This document shows positions 16,893 to 25,406 of a DNA stretch of 64,000 bases, in pieces; position 1 is the first letter of the stretch; each line of letters opens with the position of its first letter. The DNA is from Duganella guangzhouensis (GTDB lineage Bacteria; Pseudomonadota; Gammaproteobacteria; Burkholderiales; Burkholderiaceae_D). The DNA lies in assembly GCF_009674535.1 (NCBI RefSeq), contig NZ_WKJK01000001.1:186001-250000 (forward strand), given 5' to 3'. Under the pieces are notes generated by a model, which was not told the origin of the DNA, made no database searches, and saw only the letters and a program-made list of their open reading frames with translations. The position numbers and the translations under genes were made by a program.

Positions 16893-17951
16893 ATGACTGA
16901 AATCGCCGACTACAAACAGGCGTTCATCCGCAATAACTGGTACGCCGCCGCGTGGCGGCGCGAGATCGATACCCGGCCGCTGGCGCGCACCATTCTCGGT
17001 GAGCGACTGGCGCTGTTCCCGACCAAAGAGGGCGGCATCGGCGCGCTGAAAGATCAGTGCCCGCACCGCCTGGCGCCGCTGTCGATGGGCGAATGCATCG
17101 ACGGCGGCCTGCGCTGCGGCTATCACGGCCTGCTGTTCAATGCTTCTGGCGCCTGCATCAACGTGCCGGGCCAGGATTTTATTCCCACCACCGCCAAGGT
17201 GAAAAGCTACCCGGTGCGCGAGCGTCTGGGCCTGGTGTGGGTGTGGATGGGCGACGCTGAGCCGGACGAAAGCCGCCTGCCGTCGATCCCGCAGCATGGC
17301 GAGCCTGGATGGGCGCTGCTGCAGGATGGCTACCAGCACCACGCCGCCAACTACCGCATCGAAATCGAGAACCTGATGGACCCGGCCCACACCACCTATC
17401 TGCACAAGCAGACCATCGGCAATCCGGCCGCCAAGGACGTGCCGGTGCAGGTGGAGCGCAACGAACGCTCGATCAGCGCCTTCCGCTGGATGGAGCGCAC
17501 GCCACCATCGCCGTTCGACAAGCAGTCGCGTGATTTTGGAGATGGGCTGGTGGATCGGATGGTGTCGTTTTCGTTCGAATTGCCGGGGGTGTCGTTCGTA
17601 GAAGTGTGTTCGATGCCGACCGGTCTGGATAAAACAGAGGACAACAAGAACCTCGGCCTGCGCACCCTCAGCTACAAGTTCCTGACGCCGGAAGACGAGC
17701 GCCACACCCACTTCTTCTGGCTGCACCTGCGTAACCATCGGCTGGACGATACGGCCTACGAGCAGCAACTGCGCGCCGGGTTGGAAAAGACCTATGTGGA
17801 AGACAACCAGGTGGCCAGCGCAATTCAGATCGAGCAGGAACGCTGCGGCAAGCGCCAGTTCACCGGCCTGAAAATCGACCACGCGCCGACCATGGCGCTG
17901 CGGCTGCTGGACACCATGATCGCCGACGAACAAGCCACGGCGGTCGCATGA
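16893..17951 (+). CDS. vanA: Rieske non-heme iron oxygenase, vanillate O-demethylase (VanA) type
   Basis: The 352-residue cytoplasmic oxygenase has a Rieske centre with C56-x-H58 (CPHRLAPL) and C75-x2-H78 (CGYHG). The mononuclear iron motif DPAHTTYLH supplies D163, H166 and H171. Length and motif spacing match VanA, which removes the methyl of vanillate as formaldehyde using O2. The frame extends upstream to 16794 inside the preceding gene, but AAGGAGACTTATTC before the ATG at 16893 and the start MTEIADYKQAFIRNNWYAAAW identify the true start. It overlaps vanB by four bases. Toluenesulfonate- or other methoxyaryl-type substrates remain possible. The formaldehyde it makes may also enter the folate pool. 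Confidence 0.88.
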   Translation: MTEIADYKQAFIRNNWYAAAWRREIDTRPLARTILGERLALFPTKEGGIGALKDQCPHRLAPLSMGECIDGGLRCGYHGLLFNASGACINVPGQDFIPTTAKVKSYPVRERLGLVWVWMGDAEPDESRLPSIPQHGEPGWALLQDGYQHHAANYRIEIENLMDPAHTTYLHKQTIGNPAAKDVPVQVERNERSISAFRWMERTPPSPFDKQSRDFGDGLVDRMVSFSFELPGVSFVEVCSMPTGLDKTEDNKNLGLRTLSYKFLTPEDERHTHFFWLHLRNHRLDDTAYEQQLRAGLEKTYVEDNQVASAIQIEQERCGKRQFTGLKIDHAPTMALRLLDTMIADEQATAVA

Positions 17952-18910
17952 CGGCCTTTTTTTCGGTGCGCGTGGTCGCCAGGCGCGATGAGGCGCGCGA
18001 CATCGTCAGCTTCGAACTGGCGGCGCTGGACGGCGCCACGCTGCCGCCGTTCACCGCCGGTTCGCATATCGATGTGCGACTGGAGGACGGCCTGACACGC
18101 CAGTACTCCTTGTGCAGCGATCCGCAGCGCACGCACCGCTATCAGATCGCGGTGCTGAAGGAGGCAGCGTCGCGCGGCGGTTCGCAGGCCATGCACGAGC
18201 GGGTACGGGCCGGCGGCCTGCTGGAGATCAGCGCGCCGAAGAATCACTTCGAGCTCGCGCAGGGGGCGCCGCATAGCCTGTTGCTGGCCGGCGGCATCGG
18301 CGTGACACCAATTCTGTGCATGGCCGAACGATTGTCGACGCTCGGTGCCGCATTCGAGATGAATTACTGCGCCCGCTCGCGCGAACGTGCCGCCTTCCGC
18401 GAACGCATCGCCAAATCCGACTTCGCGGCGCGCGTGCAATTCCATTTCGATGACGAGGCACCATCGCAGCGGCTGGACATCGAACGCCTGTTGCGCGGCG
18501 CGCCGGCCGGCACGCATCTGTATGTGTGTGGTCCCAAGGGCTTCATGGATGCGGTGCTGGCGACCGCGCGCGCGGCTGACTGGCCGGAAGCGCGGCTGCA
18601 TTACGAGTTCTTTGCGGCCGCGCCATCCGCCCCTGTGGATGGCGCCAGCTTCCAGGTCAAGCTGGCCAGCAGCGGCCGCGTGATCGCGGTGCCGCCGCAA
18701 CGCACCGTATTGCAGGCGTTGCTGGATGCCGGTGTCGAGGTGCCGGTCTCCTGCGAGCAGGGCATTTGTGGCACCTGCCTGACCAAGGTGTTAGAGGGCG
18801 AACCCGATCACCGCGACCTGTTCCTGACGCCCGCCGAGCAAGCGCGCAACGACTGTTTCACGCCGTGCTGCTCGCGCGCCAGGTCGGCCTTGCTGGTGCT
18901 CGATCTTTAA
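17948..18910 (+). CDS. vanB: Oxidoreductase partner of the Rieske oxygenase (VanB type)
   Basis: This 320-residue flavin reductase has an N-terminal FMN-binding barrel (RQYSLCSDP near residue 57), a central NAD-binding domain (LLAGGIGVTPILCMAE near 112) and a C-terminal plant-type 2Fe-2S domain with C269-x4-C274-x2-C277 and a later Cys near 308. That order is the VanB/phthalate dioxygenase reductase type. It passes electrons from NADH to the Rieske centre of the oxygenase encoded just upstream. The four-base overlap (ATGA) means translational coupling. It is followed by a LysR gene 12 bases on. Confidence 0.92.
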   Translation: MTAFFSVRVVARRDEARDIVSFELAALDGATLPPFTAGSHIDVRLEDGLTRQYSLCSDPQRTHRYQIAVLKEAASRGGSQAMHERVRAGGLLEISAPKNHFELAQGAPHSLLLAGGIGVTPILCMAERLSTLGAAFEMNYCARSRERAAFRERIAKSDFAARVQFHFDDEAPSQRLDIERLLRGAPAGTHLYVCGPKGFMDAVLATARAADWPEARLHYEFFAAAPSAPVDGASFQVKLASSGRVIAVPPQRTVLQALLDAGVEVPVSCEQGICGTCLTKVLEGEPDHRDLFLTPAEQARNDCFTPCCSRARSALLVLDL

Positions 18911-18922
18911 GGGAGGGATAGC

Positions 18923-19861
18923 ATGGACCGACTGACTGTGATGAAAAGTTTTGTGCAGGTGGTGGACTCCGAAAGCTTTTCGGCGGCTGCCCGCAACCTG
19001 AGCTTGTCGCGGGCGCTGGTATCGCGCCATATCGCCGACCTGGAACTGCAGGTTGGCACGCGGCTGTTGAACCGCACCACGCGTGCGGTGACGTTGACCG
19101 AAGCCGGCATCGGACATTACGAATTCTGCCGCCGTATTCTCAACGAGCTGGCGCTGGAGGAAGACAGCCTGAAACGGATGACCGAACGTCCGGAAGGACA
19201 GTTGAACATCATCGCGCCGAAGTGGATCGGCAGCCTGGATCTGGGCGACGCCATCGCCAGCTTCGCCGCCGATCATCCGCTGATCAAGGTCAAGCTGGAT
19301 CTGGGCGGCGTGTCGGACCGTACCCACGAATTTCTTGGCAGCGGCTTTGAAATCGCCTTCCAGACCAACTATCTGCGCGATTCCTCGGTGATGGTGAAGA
19401 AGATGGCCACCATGCAGTTCGTGGTGTGCGCGGCGCCCGGCTATCTGGCCGGTGCCAGACGGCCAGTGGAGCCGCGCGATCTGCTGGAGCACAAATGCCT
19501 GATGCATGCCAATGAACCGATCTGGCATTTCAACTTTGAGGAAGAGCAGTTGCGCATCAAGCCGGAGCAGGTGGTGTTCACGTCGAATACCTTTCTGGTG
19601 CTGAGCAAGGCCGCCGTGCGCGGCATGGGGATTGCCGTGCTGCCGATGCGCGCGATTCGTCGCGAGCTGCAAACCGGGGAACTGGAGGTGCTGCTGCCAG
19701 CGTACGCTGTGCCGGACCGTCCGCTGTATGCGGTTTACGCGCCGGGCGCGCATCGCATCCGCAAGATTCAGTGCTTCCTGGAGTTCATGTCGCATTGGTA
19801 TCAGGCCCATTCGGTGCTGGATGGTTTGCCGCGCGTGCCGGCGGCCTTGCTTGCTGGTTGA
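18923..19861 (+). CDS. LysR-family regulator, CrgA-like subgroup
   Basis: This 312-residue regulator has an N-terminal helix-turn-helix (MDRLTVMKSFVQVVDSESFS to about residue 60) and a C-terminal PBP2-type ligand domain. The MDRL...F..VV.SESFSAAA start belongs to the CrgA/AphB-like LysR group, not the NodD-like group of the other LysR genes here. It ends the plus-strand run of demethylation genes with only 12 bases after vanB and an AGGGAGGGATAGC site, so it is probably co-transcribed. A strong terminator follows. It may regulate vanAB, the exporter or the repeated motif; none of this is shown directly. Confidence 0.9.
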   Translation: MDRLTVMKSFVQVVDSESFSAAARNLSLSRALVSRHIADLELQVGTRLLNRTTRAVTLTEAGIGHYEFCRRILNELALEEDSLKRMTERPEGQLNIIAPKWIGSLDLGDAIASFAADHPLIKVKLDLGGVSDRTHEFLGSGFEIAFQTNYLRDSSVMVKKMATMQFVVCAAPGYLAGARRPVEPRDLLEHKCLMHANEPIWHFNFEEEQLRIKPEQVVFTSNTFLVLSKAAVRGMGIAVLPMRAIRRELQTGELEVLLPAYAVPDRPLYAVYAPGAHRIRKIQCFLEFMSHWYQAHSVLDGLPRVPAALLAG

Positions 19862-19890
19862 TCCTGCGGTTTTTGTCGCCGTTGGCGTTT

Positions 19891-19924
19891 GCGGCTGCCT
19901 GGTTATTCAGGTAGCCGCTTTTTT
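19891..19924 (+). terminator. Rho-independent terminator after the vanAB-lysR run
   Basis: GCGGCT (19891-19896) pairs with AGCCGC (19913-19918), with an inner CCTG/CAGG extension, followed by TTTTTT (19919-19924). It closes the plus-strand operon and lies just past the end of the convergent exporter gene. Confidence 0.85.
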
Positions 19925-19925
19925 A

Positions 19926-21353
19926 TCAGCGCGCCGGACCTTGTGCGCGACCGCTGATTTCATCACCGACGTCGCGCGCCAGCCCGGCATAGAACCACGC
20001 CGCCGAAGCGCTGATTACACCGGCCAGCACCAGCGCTAGCTGGAAGTCAGGCAGTGCCAGGGCTGGCGCGCCGCGTGTGGTCTGACCGACGGTCAGCAGC
20101 AGCGCACCCACCGCCACGCCGGCACCCATGCCAATTTGCTGCGTTAGCGAGGACAGTACCGATGCCGGCTGGCGCTGCGGTGGCGGAATGTCGGCAAAAT
20201 TGACCATGGTGATGGCGGTCAGCTGCATCGAGCGGCCGGCGCCGGCGAAAGCCAGAATCACAATGTTCAGCGCCAGGTCGGCCGCCGGCGACACGAAGCC
20301 GCATAGCGCGATCCCTAGGCCGGAAACGATGCTGCTCCAGATGAGCGCATTGCGGATGCCGACCGCCGCCAGGATCGGCGTGGTCACGGTTTTCATCAGC
20401 AGATTGGCCAGCATGTAGGCCAGCAGCAGGCTGCCCGATTGCAGCGGCGTCATGCCGTAGGCCAGCTGGAACATCAACGGCAGCAGGAAGGGTGTGGCGC
20501 TGATCGCGGCGCGCGAAATCACGCCGCCGGTCACGCTGCTGATGAAGAAGGAGCGCACCTTGAAGATGGCGGGATTGACCAGCGGATGCTGCGCGCTGCT
20601 CAGATGGCGGTGTACCATCACGCCCAGCACGCTGGCCAGCACCACCAGCCCGGCGCCCCAGTACAGCGCCTGCTGCTGGCGCATGCCGAGCAGGTCCAGC
20701 CCATAGGTGAGGGCGCCCAGCGCCACCGCCATCAGCAGGAAGCCTTTGCGGTCGAACGGTCGTGGTGCCTGTTTTTCGTTGGGGACGTAGGCCATTACCA
20801 GCGCCATGCCGATCAAGCCGACCGGCACGTTGACGTAGAAGATCCAGCGCCAGTTGGCCATGTCGGTGATGAAGCCGCCCAGCGGAGGTCCGATCACCGG
20901 CGCCGCCAGGCCGGGCCAGATCAGCGCCGACAGCGCCCGTCCCAGGTCTTTCTTTTGCGAGGTGCGCAGCACCACCAGCCGGCCGACAGGGCTCATCATG
21001 GCGGCGGCCACGCCTTGCAGCACGCGGCCGGCGATGAAGGCGGAAAAATCCTGCGCCATGCCGCAGATGACGGAGGCGATGGTGAATACACCGATGGCGC
21101 CGCAGAACAGCGTGCGCGAGCCGATGCGGTCGGCCAGCCAGCCGGAGGCTGTGACGCATACCGCGGCCGCCATCAGGTAGGCGGTGACGCCAATACTGAG
21201 GCGGGCGACGTCGATGTCGAAGCTGCGCGCCATGTGGGGCAGCGCGGTGACGATGATGGTGGAATCCAGCGTTTCCATGAAAAAGGCGATGGCCACAATA
21301 AGGGCGATCAGTAGCGGTCGCGCGTTGGCCGCCGCCGGCGGGGAGTGATTCAT
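19926..21353 (-). CDS. DHA2-family MFS drug/aromatic exporter
   Basis: This 475-residue protein has about 14 hydrophobic segments. LDSTIIVTALPHMARSF in helix 1, GWLADRIGSRTLF and the helix-5 signature PVIGPPLGGFITD identify the EmrB/QacA (DHA2) group of proton-driven exporters. AAGGAC precedes the ATG. It is divergent from the hydrolase gene at 21559, and the 205-base control region carries two copies of the repeated motif. There is no periplasmic adaptor (EmrA) gene beside it, so it may work alone at the inner membrane. A role in exporting toxic aromatic intermediates is inferred from context. Confidence 0.88.
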   Translation of the reverse strand: MNHSPPAAANARPLLIALIVAIAFFMETLDSTIIVTALPHMARSFDIDVARLSIGVTAYLMAAAVCVTASGWLADRIGSRTLFCGAIGVFTIASVICGMAQDFSAFIAGRVLQGVAAAMMSPVGRLVVLRTSQKKDLGRALSALIWPGLAAPVIGPPLGGFITDMANWRWIFYVNVPVGLIGMALVMAYVPNEKQAPRPFDRKGFLLMAVALGALTYGLDLLGMRQQQALYWGAGLVVLASVLGVMVHRHLSSAQHPLVNPAIFKVRSFFISSVTGGVISRAAISATPFLLPLMFQLAYGMTPLQSGSLLLAYMLANLLMKTVTTPILAAVGIRNALIWSSIVSGLGIALCGFVSPAADLALNIVILAFAGAGRSMQLTAITMVNFADIPPPQRQPASVLSSLTQQIGMGAGVAVGALLLTVGQTTRGAPALALPDFQLALVLAGVISASAAWFYAGLARDVGDEISGRAQGPAR

Positions 21354-21428
21354 GACAGTCCTTTGATTTAAGTGAGAGAGCTGTCCCCAATATGCGCTCT
21401 GCGGCGCGCGCTGTAACGGGCTACAAAC

Positions 21429-21495
21429 TATGTTGCAGGCGCCTCAACAATGCCGGCCGGCGTAGGCGCGGATTGTGCGACATTCATGCAACATA
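21429..21495. promoter_or_regulatory. Repeated motif, copies 3 and 4, in opposite orientation
   Basis: One copy (21429-21451, minus strand) has ATTGT-N9-TGCAACATA. The other (21472-21495, plus strand) has N10. They face away from each other in the divergent region between the DHA2 exporter and the hydrolase gene, so each could serve one promoter. The first copy also forms a TGTTG-N9-CAACA dyad. Confidence 0.6.
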
Positions 21496-21558
21496 AGCGT
21501 TCCTGTGCCGGCGCGCCGATTCGCCGCATACTGTCAGCCCTTAGCGAAGGAGTTGAAG

Positions 21559-22509
21559 ATGAAGAGAATGATCTTTGCATTGCTGCTCGCAGCCAGCAGC
21601 TTGTCATCGGTTGCGTCGGAATTCGTCACGCTGGGCACCGGCGGTGGTCCGGTCATGCGCGGCAAACGTTCGGAGCCGGCGAATGCGGTGGTGGTGGGGC
21701 GGGACGTCTACCTGTTCGACACCGGCGCCGGCACCGAGCGGCAGCTGCTGGCGGCCGGGCTGGCGCTGCCCCGCGTGCGGGCCATCTTCATTTCGCACCA
21801 CCATATCGATCACAATGCCGATCTGGGGCAGTTGTTGGCCAGCCGCTGGATCTTCAACCACGTGCAGCCTTTGCCGCTGGTTGGACCGCCAGGCACGCGG
21901 GAGATGTGGGCGGGATTGAGCGCGGCCTTTCATCCGGTCGAATTGGCGCCGATCGGCGGTCCGCGTCGGCCGGAGCTGGCGGCCACCGTTCAGGCGCGCG
22001 ATCTGGCGTCCGATATGGACACGCCGACTGAAATCTACAAGGATGAGCAGATCCGCGTGCTGGCCGTCACCAACACCCATTACCATTTCGACCCACAGAG
22101 CGCGGAAGCGCGTTTCTCGCGTTCGTACTCGTTCAGGATCGAGGCGCCGGACCGCAGCTATGTCTACACCGGCGATACCGGGCCGTCGAAAAATGTCGAG
22201 CAGTTGGCCAAGGGCGCGGATGTACTGATCAGCGAAGTGATCGATCTGGATGCGGTAGGCCGGTTGCTGAAGGGGCTGCCCAACTATCCGCCGGCCATGC
22301 TGTCCTCGATGCTTCGTCACATGGAGGAAGATCATCTGACCCCGGCCGAAGTGGGCAAGCTGGCTGCCAGCGCCGGTGTGCGGCAGGTGGTGCTGACTCA
22401 CCTTTCGCCGGGCATGGACGACGAGACCGACCTGAGTGGCTATAGCCGGGGTATTCAGCTTATCTACCAAGGTCCGGTGCATGTGGCGCGCGATCTGGAC
22501 CGCAATTGA
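21559..22509 (+). CDS. Exported metallo-beta-lactamase-fold hydrolase
   Basis: A 316-residue protein with a signal peptide (MKRMIFALLLAASSLSSVAS), so periplasmic or surface. The metal site HHHIDH (H80, H82, D84, H85) and later His and Asp in YTGDTGPS and VVLTHLSP place it in the metallo-beta-lactamase superfamily, nearest the RNase Z/AtsA-like arm (FVTLGTGGGP start). The exported location argues against RNA processing. Arylsulfatase- or lactonase-like hydrolysis is plausible. The frame opens at 21475, but GAAGGAG before the ATG at 21559 and the signal peptide fix the start. It is divergent from the DHA2 exporter under the shared motif. Confidence 0.82.
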   Translation: MKRMIFALLLAASSLSSVASEFVTLGTGGGPVMRGKRSEPANAVVVGRDVYLFDTGAGTERQLLAAGLALPRVRAIFISHHHIDHNADLGQLLASRWIFNHVQPLPLVGPPGTREMWAGLSAAFHPVELAPIGGPRRPELAATVQARDLASDMDTPTEIYKDEQIRVLAVTNTHYHFDPQSAEARFSRSYSFRIEAPDRSYVYTGDTGPSKNVEQLAKGADVLISEVIDLDAVGRLLKGLPNYPPAMLSSMLRHMEEDHLTPAEVGKLAASAGVRQVVLTHLSPGMDDETDLSGYSRGIQLIYQGPVHVARDLDRN

Positions 22510-22510
22510 A

Positions 22511-24349
22511 TCAGTGGTGCAGATAGAAGTCGGCCAGCACGTCAAACGCCTGCTTGCGCGCGCCGGTTTCAGACAGCAAACCCTTGCGGTTCCAGCCGTT
22601 CTGAAACACGGGATGCTCCCGCCTTGGCGAGCGGAAGTCCTTCAGCACCCACGGCGACATGCCGGCTAGCGTGGGGATGCGGCTGGCCATGGTCAGCGTG
22701 TTGCGGTAGTACTCGGCCTGATATTCTTCGCTGAACTTCTTCATACTGGCGTCGTGATAGCCGGCCAACGCGTCGGCGCCGAATTCGGACAGGATCAGCG
22801 GCCGGTCGGCCGGCACCTGCCATTTCATGGCCGGCAGGTCGGCCAGTTTGTCGTCACCATACCAGCCGGTGTAGGTATTCACCGCCAGCACGTCCAGATG
22901 CTCCAGCAGCGGATCCTTGATGACGGTGACGTCTTCGCCATTGGCCTTGTGGCGTTCGACCAGCAGCGCGGCGCTGATCAGACGCGTAGGATCGAGCGCG
23001 CGAACATTGGCCGCCATGGCGGCGTGAAAGCGCGTGCGCGGTTCCGACACCGGCGTCTCGTTCCCCACACTCCACAGGATCACCGCCGCGCGATTGCGGT
23101 CACGGTAGATGGTTTCGGCCTGCATCGTCAGTGCTTTGCGTAGTACCGCCGGGTTGTCCCAATCCACGGTCCAGTAGACCGGGATTTCGCTCCATACCAG
23201 CAGACCCATTTCATCGGCCAGGCGCAGCGTGGTCTCGGAATGCGGGTAGTGTGACAGACGCACGTAGTTACCGTGCAGCTGCTGCTTGATTTCAGATAGC
23301 AGCGCGCGTGCCGCCGGCTCGGTCATGTTACGGGCGGGATTGGGGCCGAATTCTTCCTCGTGCATCGACACGCCGCGCAGGAAGATCGGTTGTCCGTTCA
23401 GCAGGATGCGGCTGCCCTTTACGGCGATGGTGCGGAAGCCGATGCGGTCGCGCAGCGTATCGCCGGCGGTGCTGAAACTTATGTCGTACAGGGCAGGGTG
23501 CTCCGGCGACCAGCGTTGCAGGCCACGCGGCGGTGGCAGCGTGATGGTGGCGCCGCCCTGGGCATCGGTCTTCACGCTGATGTCGGCCAGGTCGCCGATC
23601 TTCACCGAGACTTGCTGTCCCGCCGCCTGTGGCCCGTTCAGCTGTACCGTGCCGGCGATGCTGCCGTCGGGGTTCAGATGCAGGTAAGCGTCGTCGATGA
23701 AGGTGGCGGGCGTGTAGACCAGCCGTACCGGGCGCGTGATGCCGCCGTACAGATCCCAGTCGGTGATCGGGGTAGGGATGGTCTGGGCATCGTGCGTTGA
23801 ATCGACGCCCATCGTCAGCCGGTTCTCGCCGCCGCGCAGCGCTTCGGTCACTTCCAGCACGAATGGCGTGAAGCCGCCTTCGTGACGGCCGATCTCCTTG
23901 CCGTTCAGGTAGACGTAGGCGCGGTAGTTGGCCGCTTCGAAGCGCAGGAAGGCGCGCTGGCCACGCAGCGGCCGCGCGCTGAATTTGCGCTGGAACCAGA
24001 TCAGGCCATCGTAGTAGCGCAGTTCCGGCTGCGCCGCGTTCCAGGCGCCGGGAATATTCATCTGCGGGCCACGATCCATGTCAAATTCGTAGAAGCCCAC
24101 GCCGCCCTTGGCTTCCTCGGCCGTGACGTCGATGTCGCGGTAGCGCTGCATGCGTGATTTAGCGACCCAGCCGTTGATGTCGGTGAGGCCGGTGCGGTAC
24201 AGGTCTTTGGAATAGGTCCAGGCGCCGGACAAGTCCTGGCTGTCGCGGTAAATGCTGCCGGTCAGCAGCAGCGGCGGGCGCAGATCGGCCGCACCGGCAT
24301 TCAGCGCAAGGCACAGCAGCGCGCAGATAGCGCAAAGAAGTTTTCGCAT
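22511..24349 (-). CDS. Exported GH2 glycoside hydrolase (beta-glucuronidase-like)
   Basis: The 612-residue enzyme starts with a signal peptide (about residues 1-21). The domain order is sugar-binding jelly roll (about 40-210), immunoglobulin-like domain (about 215-310) and TIM barrel. The acid/base is E431 in WSVGNE and the nucleophile E522 in SEFGAD. Size and WTVDWDNP/NTYTGWYG segments are closest to UidA-type beta-glucuronidases, though galacturonide or mannoside specificity is possible. It lies on the minus strand, ending one base after the convergent hydrolase gene, with no visible operon partner. Substrates could be glucuronidated plant phenolics, which would suit the aromatic genes around it. 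Confidence 0.88.
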   Translation of the reverse strand: MRKLLCAICALLCLALNAGAADLRPPLLLTGSIYRDSQDLSGAWTYSKDLYRTGLTDINGWVAKSRMQRYRDIDVTAEEAKGGVGFYEFDMDRGPQMNIPGAWNAAQPELRYYDGLIWFQRKFSARPLRGQRAFLRFEAANYRAYVYLNGKEIGRHEGGFTPFVLEVTEALRGGENRLTMGVDSTHDAQTIPTPITDWDLYGGITRPVRLVYTPATFIDDAYLHLNPDGSIAGTVQLNGPQAAGQQVSVKIGDLADISVKTDAQGGATITLPPPRGLQRWSPEHPALYDISFSTAGDTLRDRIGFRTIAVKGSRILLNGQPIFLRGVSMHEEEFGPNPARNMTEPAARALLSEIKQQLHGNYVRLSHYPHSETTLRLADEMGLLVWSEIPVYWTVDWDNPAVLRKALTMQAETIYRDRNRAAVILWSVGNETPVSEPRTRFHAAMAANVRALDPTRLISAALLVERHKANGEDVTVIKDPLLEHLDVLAVNTYTGWYGDDKLADLPAMKWQVPADRPLILSEFGADALAGYHDASMKKFSEEYQAEYYRNTLTMASRIPTLAGMSPWVLKDFRSPRREHPVFQNGWNRKGLLSETGARKQAFDVLADFYLHH

Positions 24350-24437
24350 GATGAAGTTGGATAGGCGTAAAAAACGTCCTCACATTTTAGTGTTCCCGCT
24401 TAATAGGGAAATCGTTCAACCTCATATAGTCATCAGG

Positions 24438-25358
24438 ATGATTGATGCAGCGTCATTCTTTGCCGACGTCGGCCCTGAAATCGACTGGCGCAAGCGGCCG
24501 CGTTTTCGTGACAAGGAACTTGCCGGACTCAGCTTCGGCAGCGCCACCGACAGCATGGTCGCAGACAAGCTGGTCGAAGTCTGCTGGCGCGATGGCGGCA
24601 CGCAATGGCTGCTGATCCACATCGAAGTACAGGCACAACGCGACGCCACGCTGGGACGCCGGGTGCTGGACTATAACTACCGCATTTTCAAGGAGCATGA
24701 ACGGCCGGTCTCGAGCCTGGTAGTGCTTGCCGATGAAGATGTCAACTGGCGGCCATGTTCGTTTCATAGCCGGGCGCCAAGGACCGTGATGGGGATCGAC
24801 TTTGGCGTCGTCAAGTTGTTGGACTATGCGGCCAATAGCGAGGAATTGCTGGCTTCGCACAATCCGTTTGCCTGGCTCACGCTGGCGCATCTGCGCACGC
24901 AGCAGGCGCGTCACGATCCCGATGTGCTGTACGCCGCCAAGTGGCAATGCACGAAGCAAATGTACCGACATGGCTGGCGCAAAGAGCGCATACTTGCGAT
25001 GTTCCAGGTGATCAATTGGATGATGGTCTTGCCCGAGCAGCATCAGCGGCGCTATTGGCAGGCCGTTCTTGAACTGGATAAGGAGTATGAGATGAAACTT
25101 CTCAATCCATTAGAGCAAATGTTTCTTGATGATGGCATTAAAAAAGGGCTGGAGCAGGGGCTGGCGCAAGGTCGCCAAGAGGGCGCATCGGCTCTGCTGG
25201 AGCGGTTGCTTATACGACGCTTCGGGCCGTTGCCGGATACGGCCAAATCCAGACTGGCGAAAGCGAGTCTGCGTCAGTTGGAAGCATGGAGCGATGCACT
25301 GCCAGAGGCAGAGTCGTTGCGGCAGGTATTTGCCAAGCGCCCAGCAGCGATGGGCTGA
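24438..25358 (+). CDS. Rpn/DUF4351-type protein, N-terminus short
   Basis: This 306-residue protein matches the Rpn/YhgA-like group (PD-(D/E)XK nuclease-related, once called transposases). DWRKRPRFRDKELAGL, QWLLIHIEVQAQRD (nuclease-like core around 53-66) and the C-terminal EGASALLERLLIRRFGPLP (DUF4351-type repeat) are visible. The usual first 20-25 residues before the FFPEAHAAIDW-type segment are missing, and I do not find them in another upstream frame, so the gene may be truncated or start unusually. The start is uncertain, since only CAGG directly abuts the ATG. Such genes are multi-copy and mobile in many betaproteobacteria. It is unrelated to the neighbouring catabolic genes. Confidence 0.7.
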   Translation: MIDAASFFADVGPEIDWRKRPRFRDKELAGLSFGSATDSMVADKLVEVCWRDGGTQWLLIHIEVQAQRDATLGRRVLDYNYRIFKEHERPVSSLVVLADEDVNWRPCSFHSRAPRTVMGIDFGVVKLLDYAANSEELLASHNPFAWLTLAHLRTQQARHDPDVLYAAKWQCTKQMYRHGWRKERILAMFQVINWMMVLPEQHQRRYWQAVLELDKEYEMKLLNPLEQMFLDDGIKKGLEQGLAQGRQEGASALLERLLIRRFGPLPDTAKSRLAKASLRQLEAWSDALPEAESLRQVFAKRPAAMG

Positions 25359-25373
25359 GTCTGCTTGCTGAAA

Positions 25374-25396
25374 CGCCCGACGCGGTGCATCGGGCG
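25374..25396 (-). terminator. Weak terminator after the minus-strand MFS gene
   Basis: CGCCCGA (25374-25380) and TCGGGCG (25390-25396) form a 7-bp stem. On the minus strand it is followed by only TTTC. It lies 11 bases past the stop of the MFS gene and between convergent genes. Confidence 0.4.
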
Positions 25397-25406
25397 CTGG
25401 TTGAAG

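Noticed and set aside
20047..21390. A 447-codon frame overlapping the DHA2 exporter
   Set aside because: Same strand but shifted frame; low-complexity Arg/His/Gly composition, whereas the other frame is a clear 14-helix transporter.
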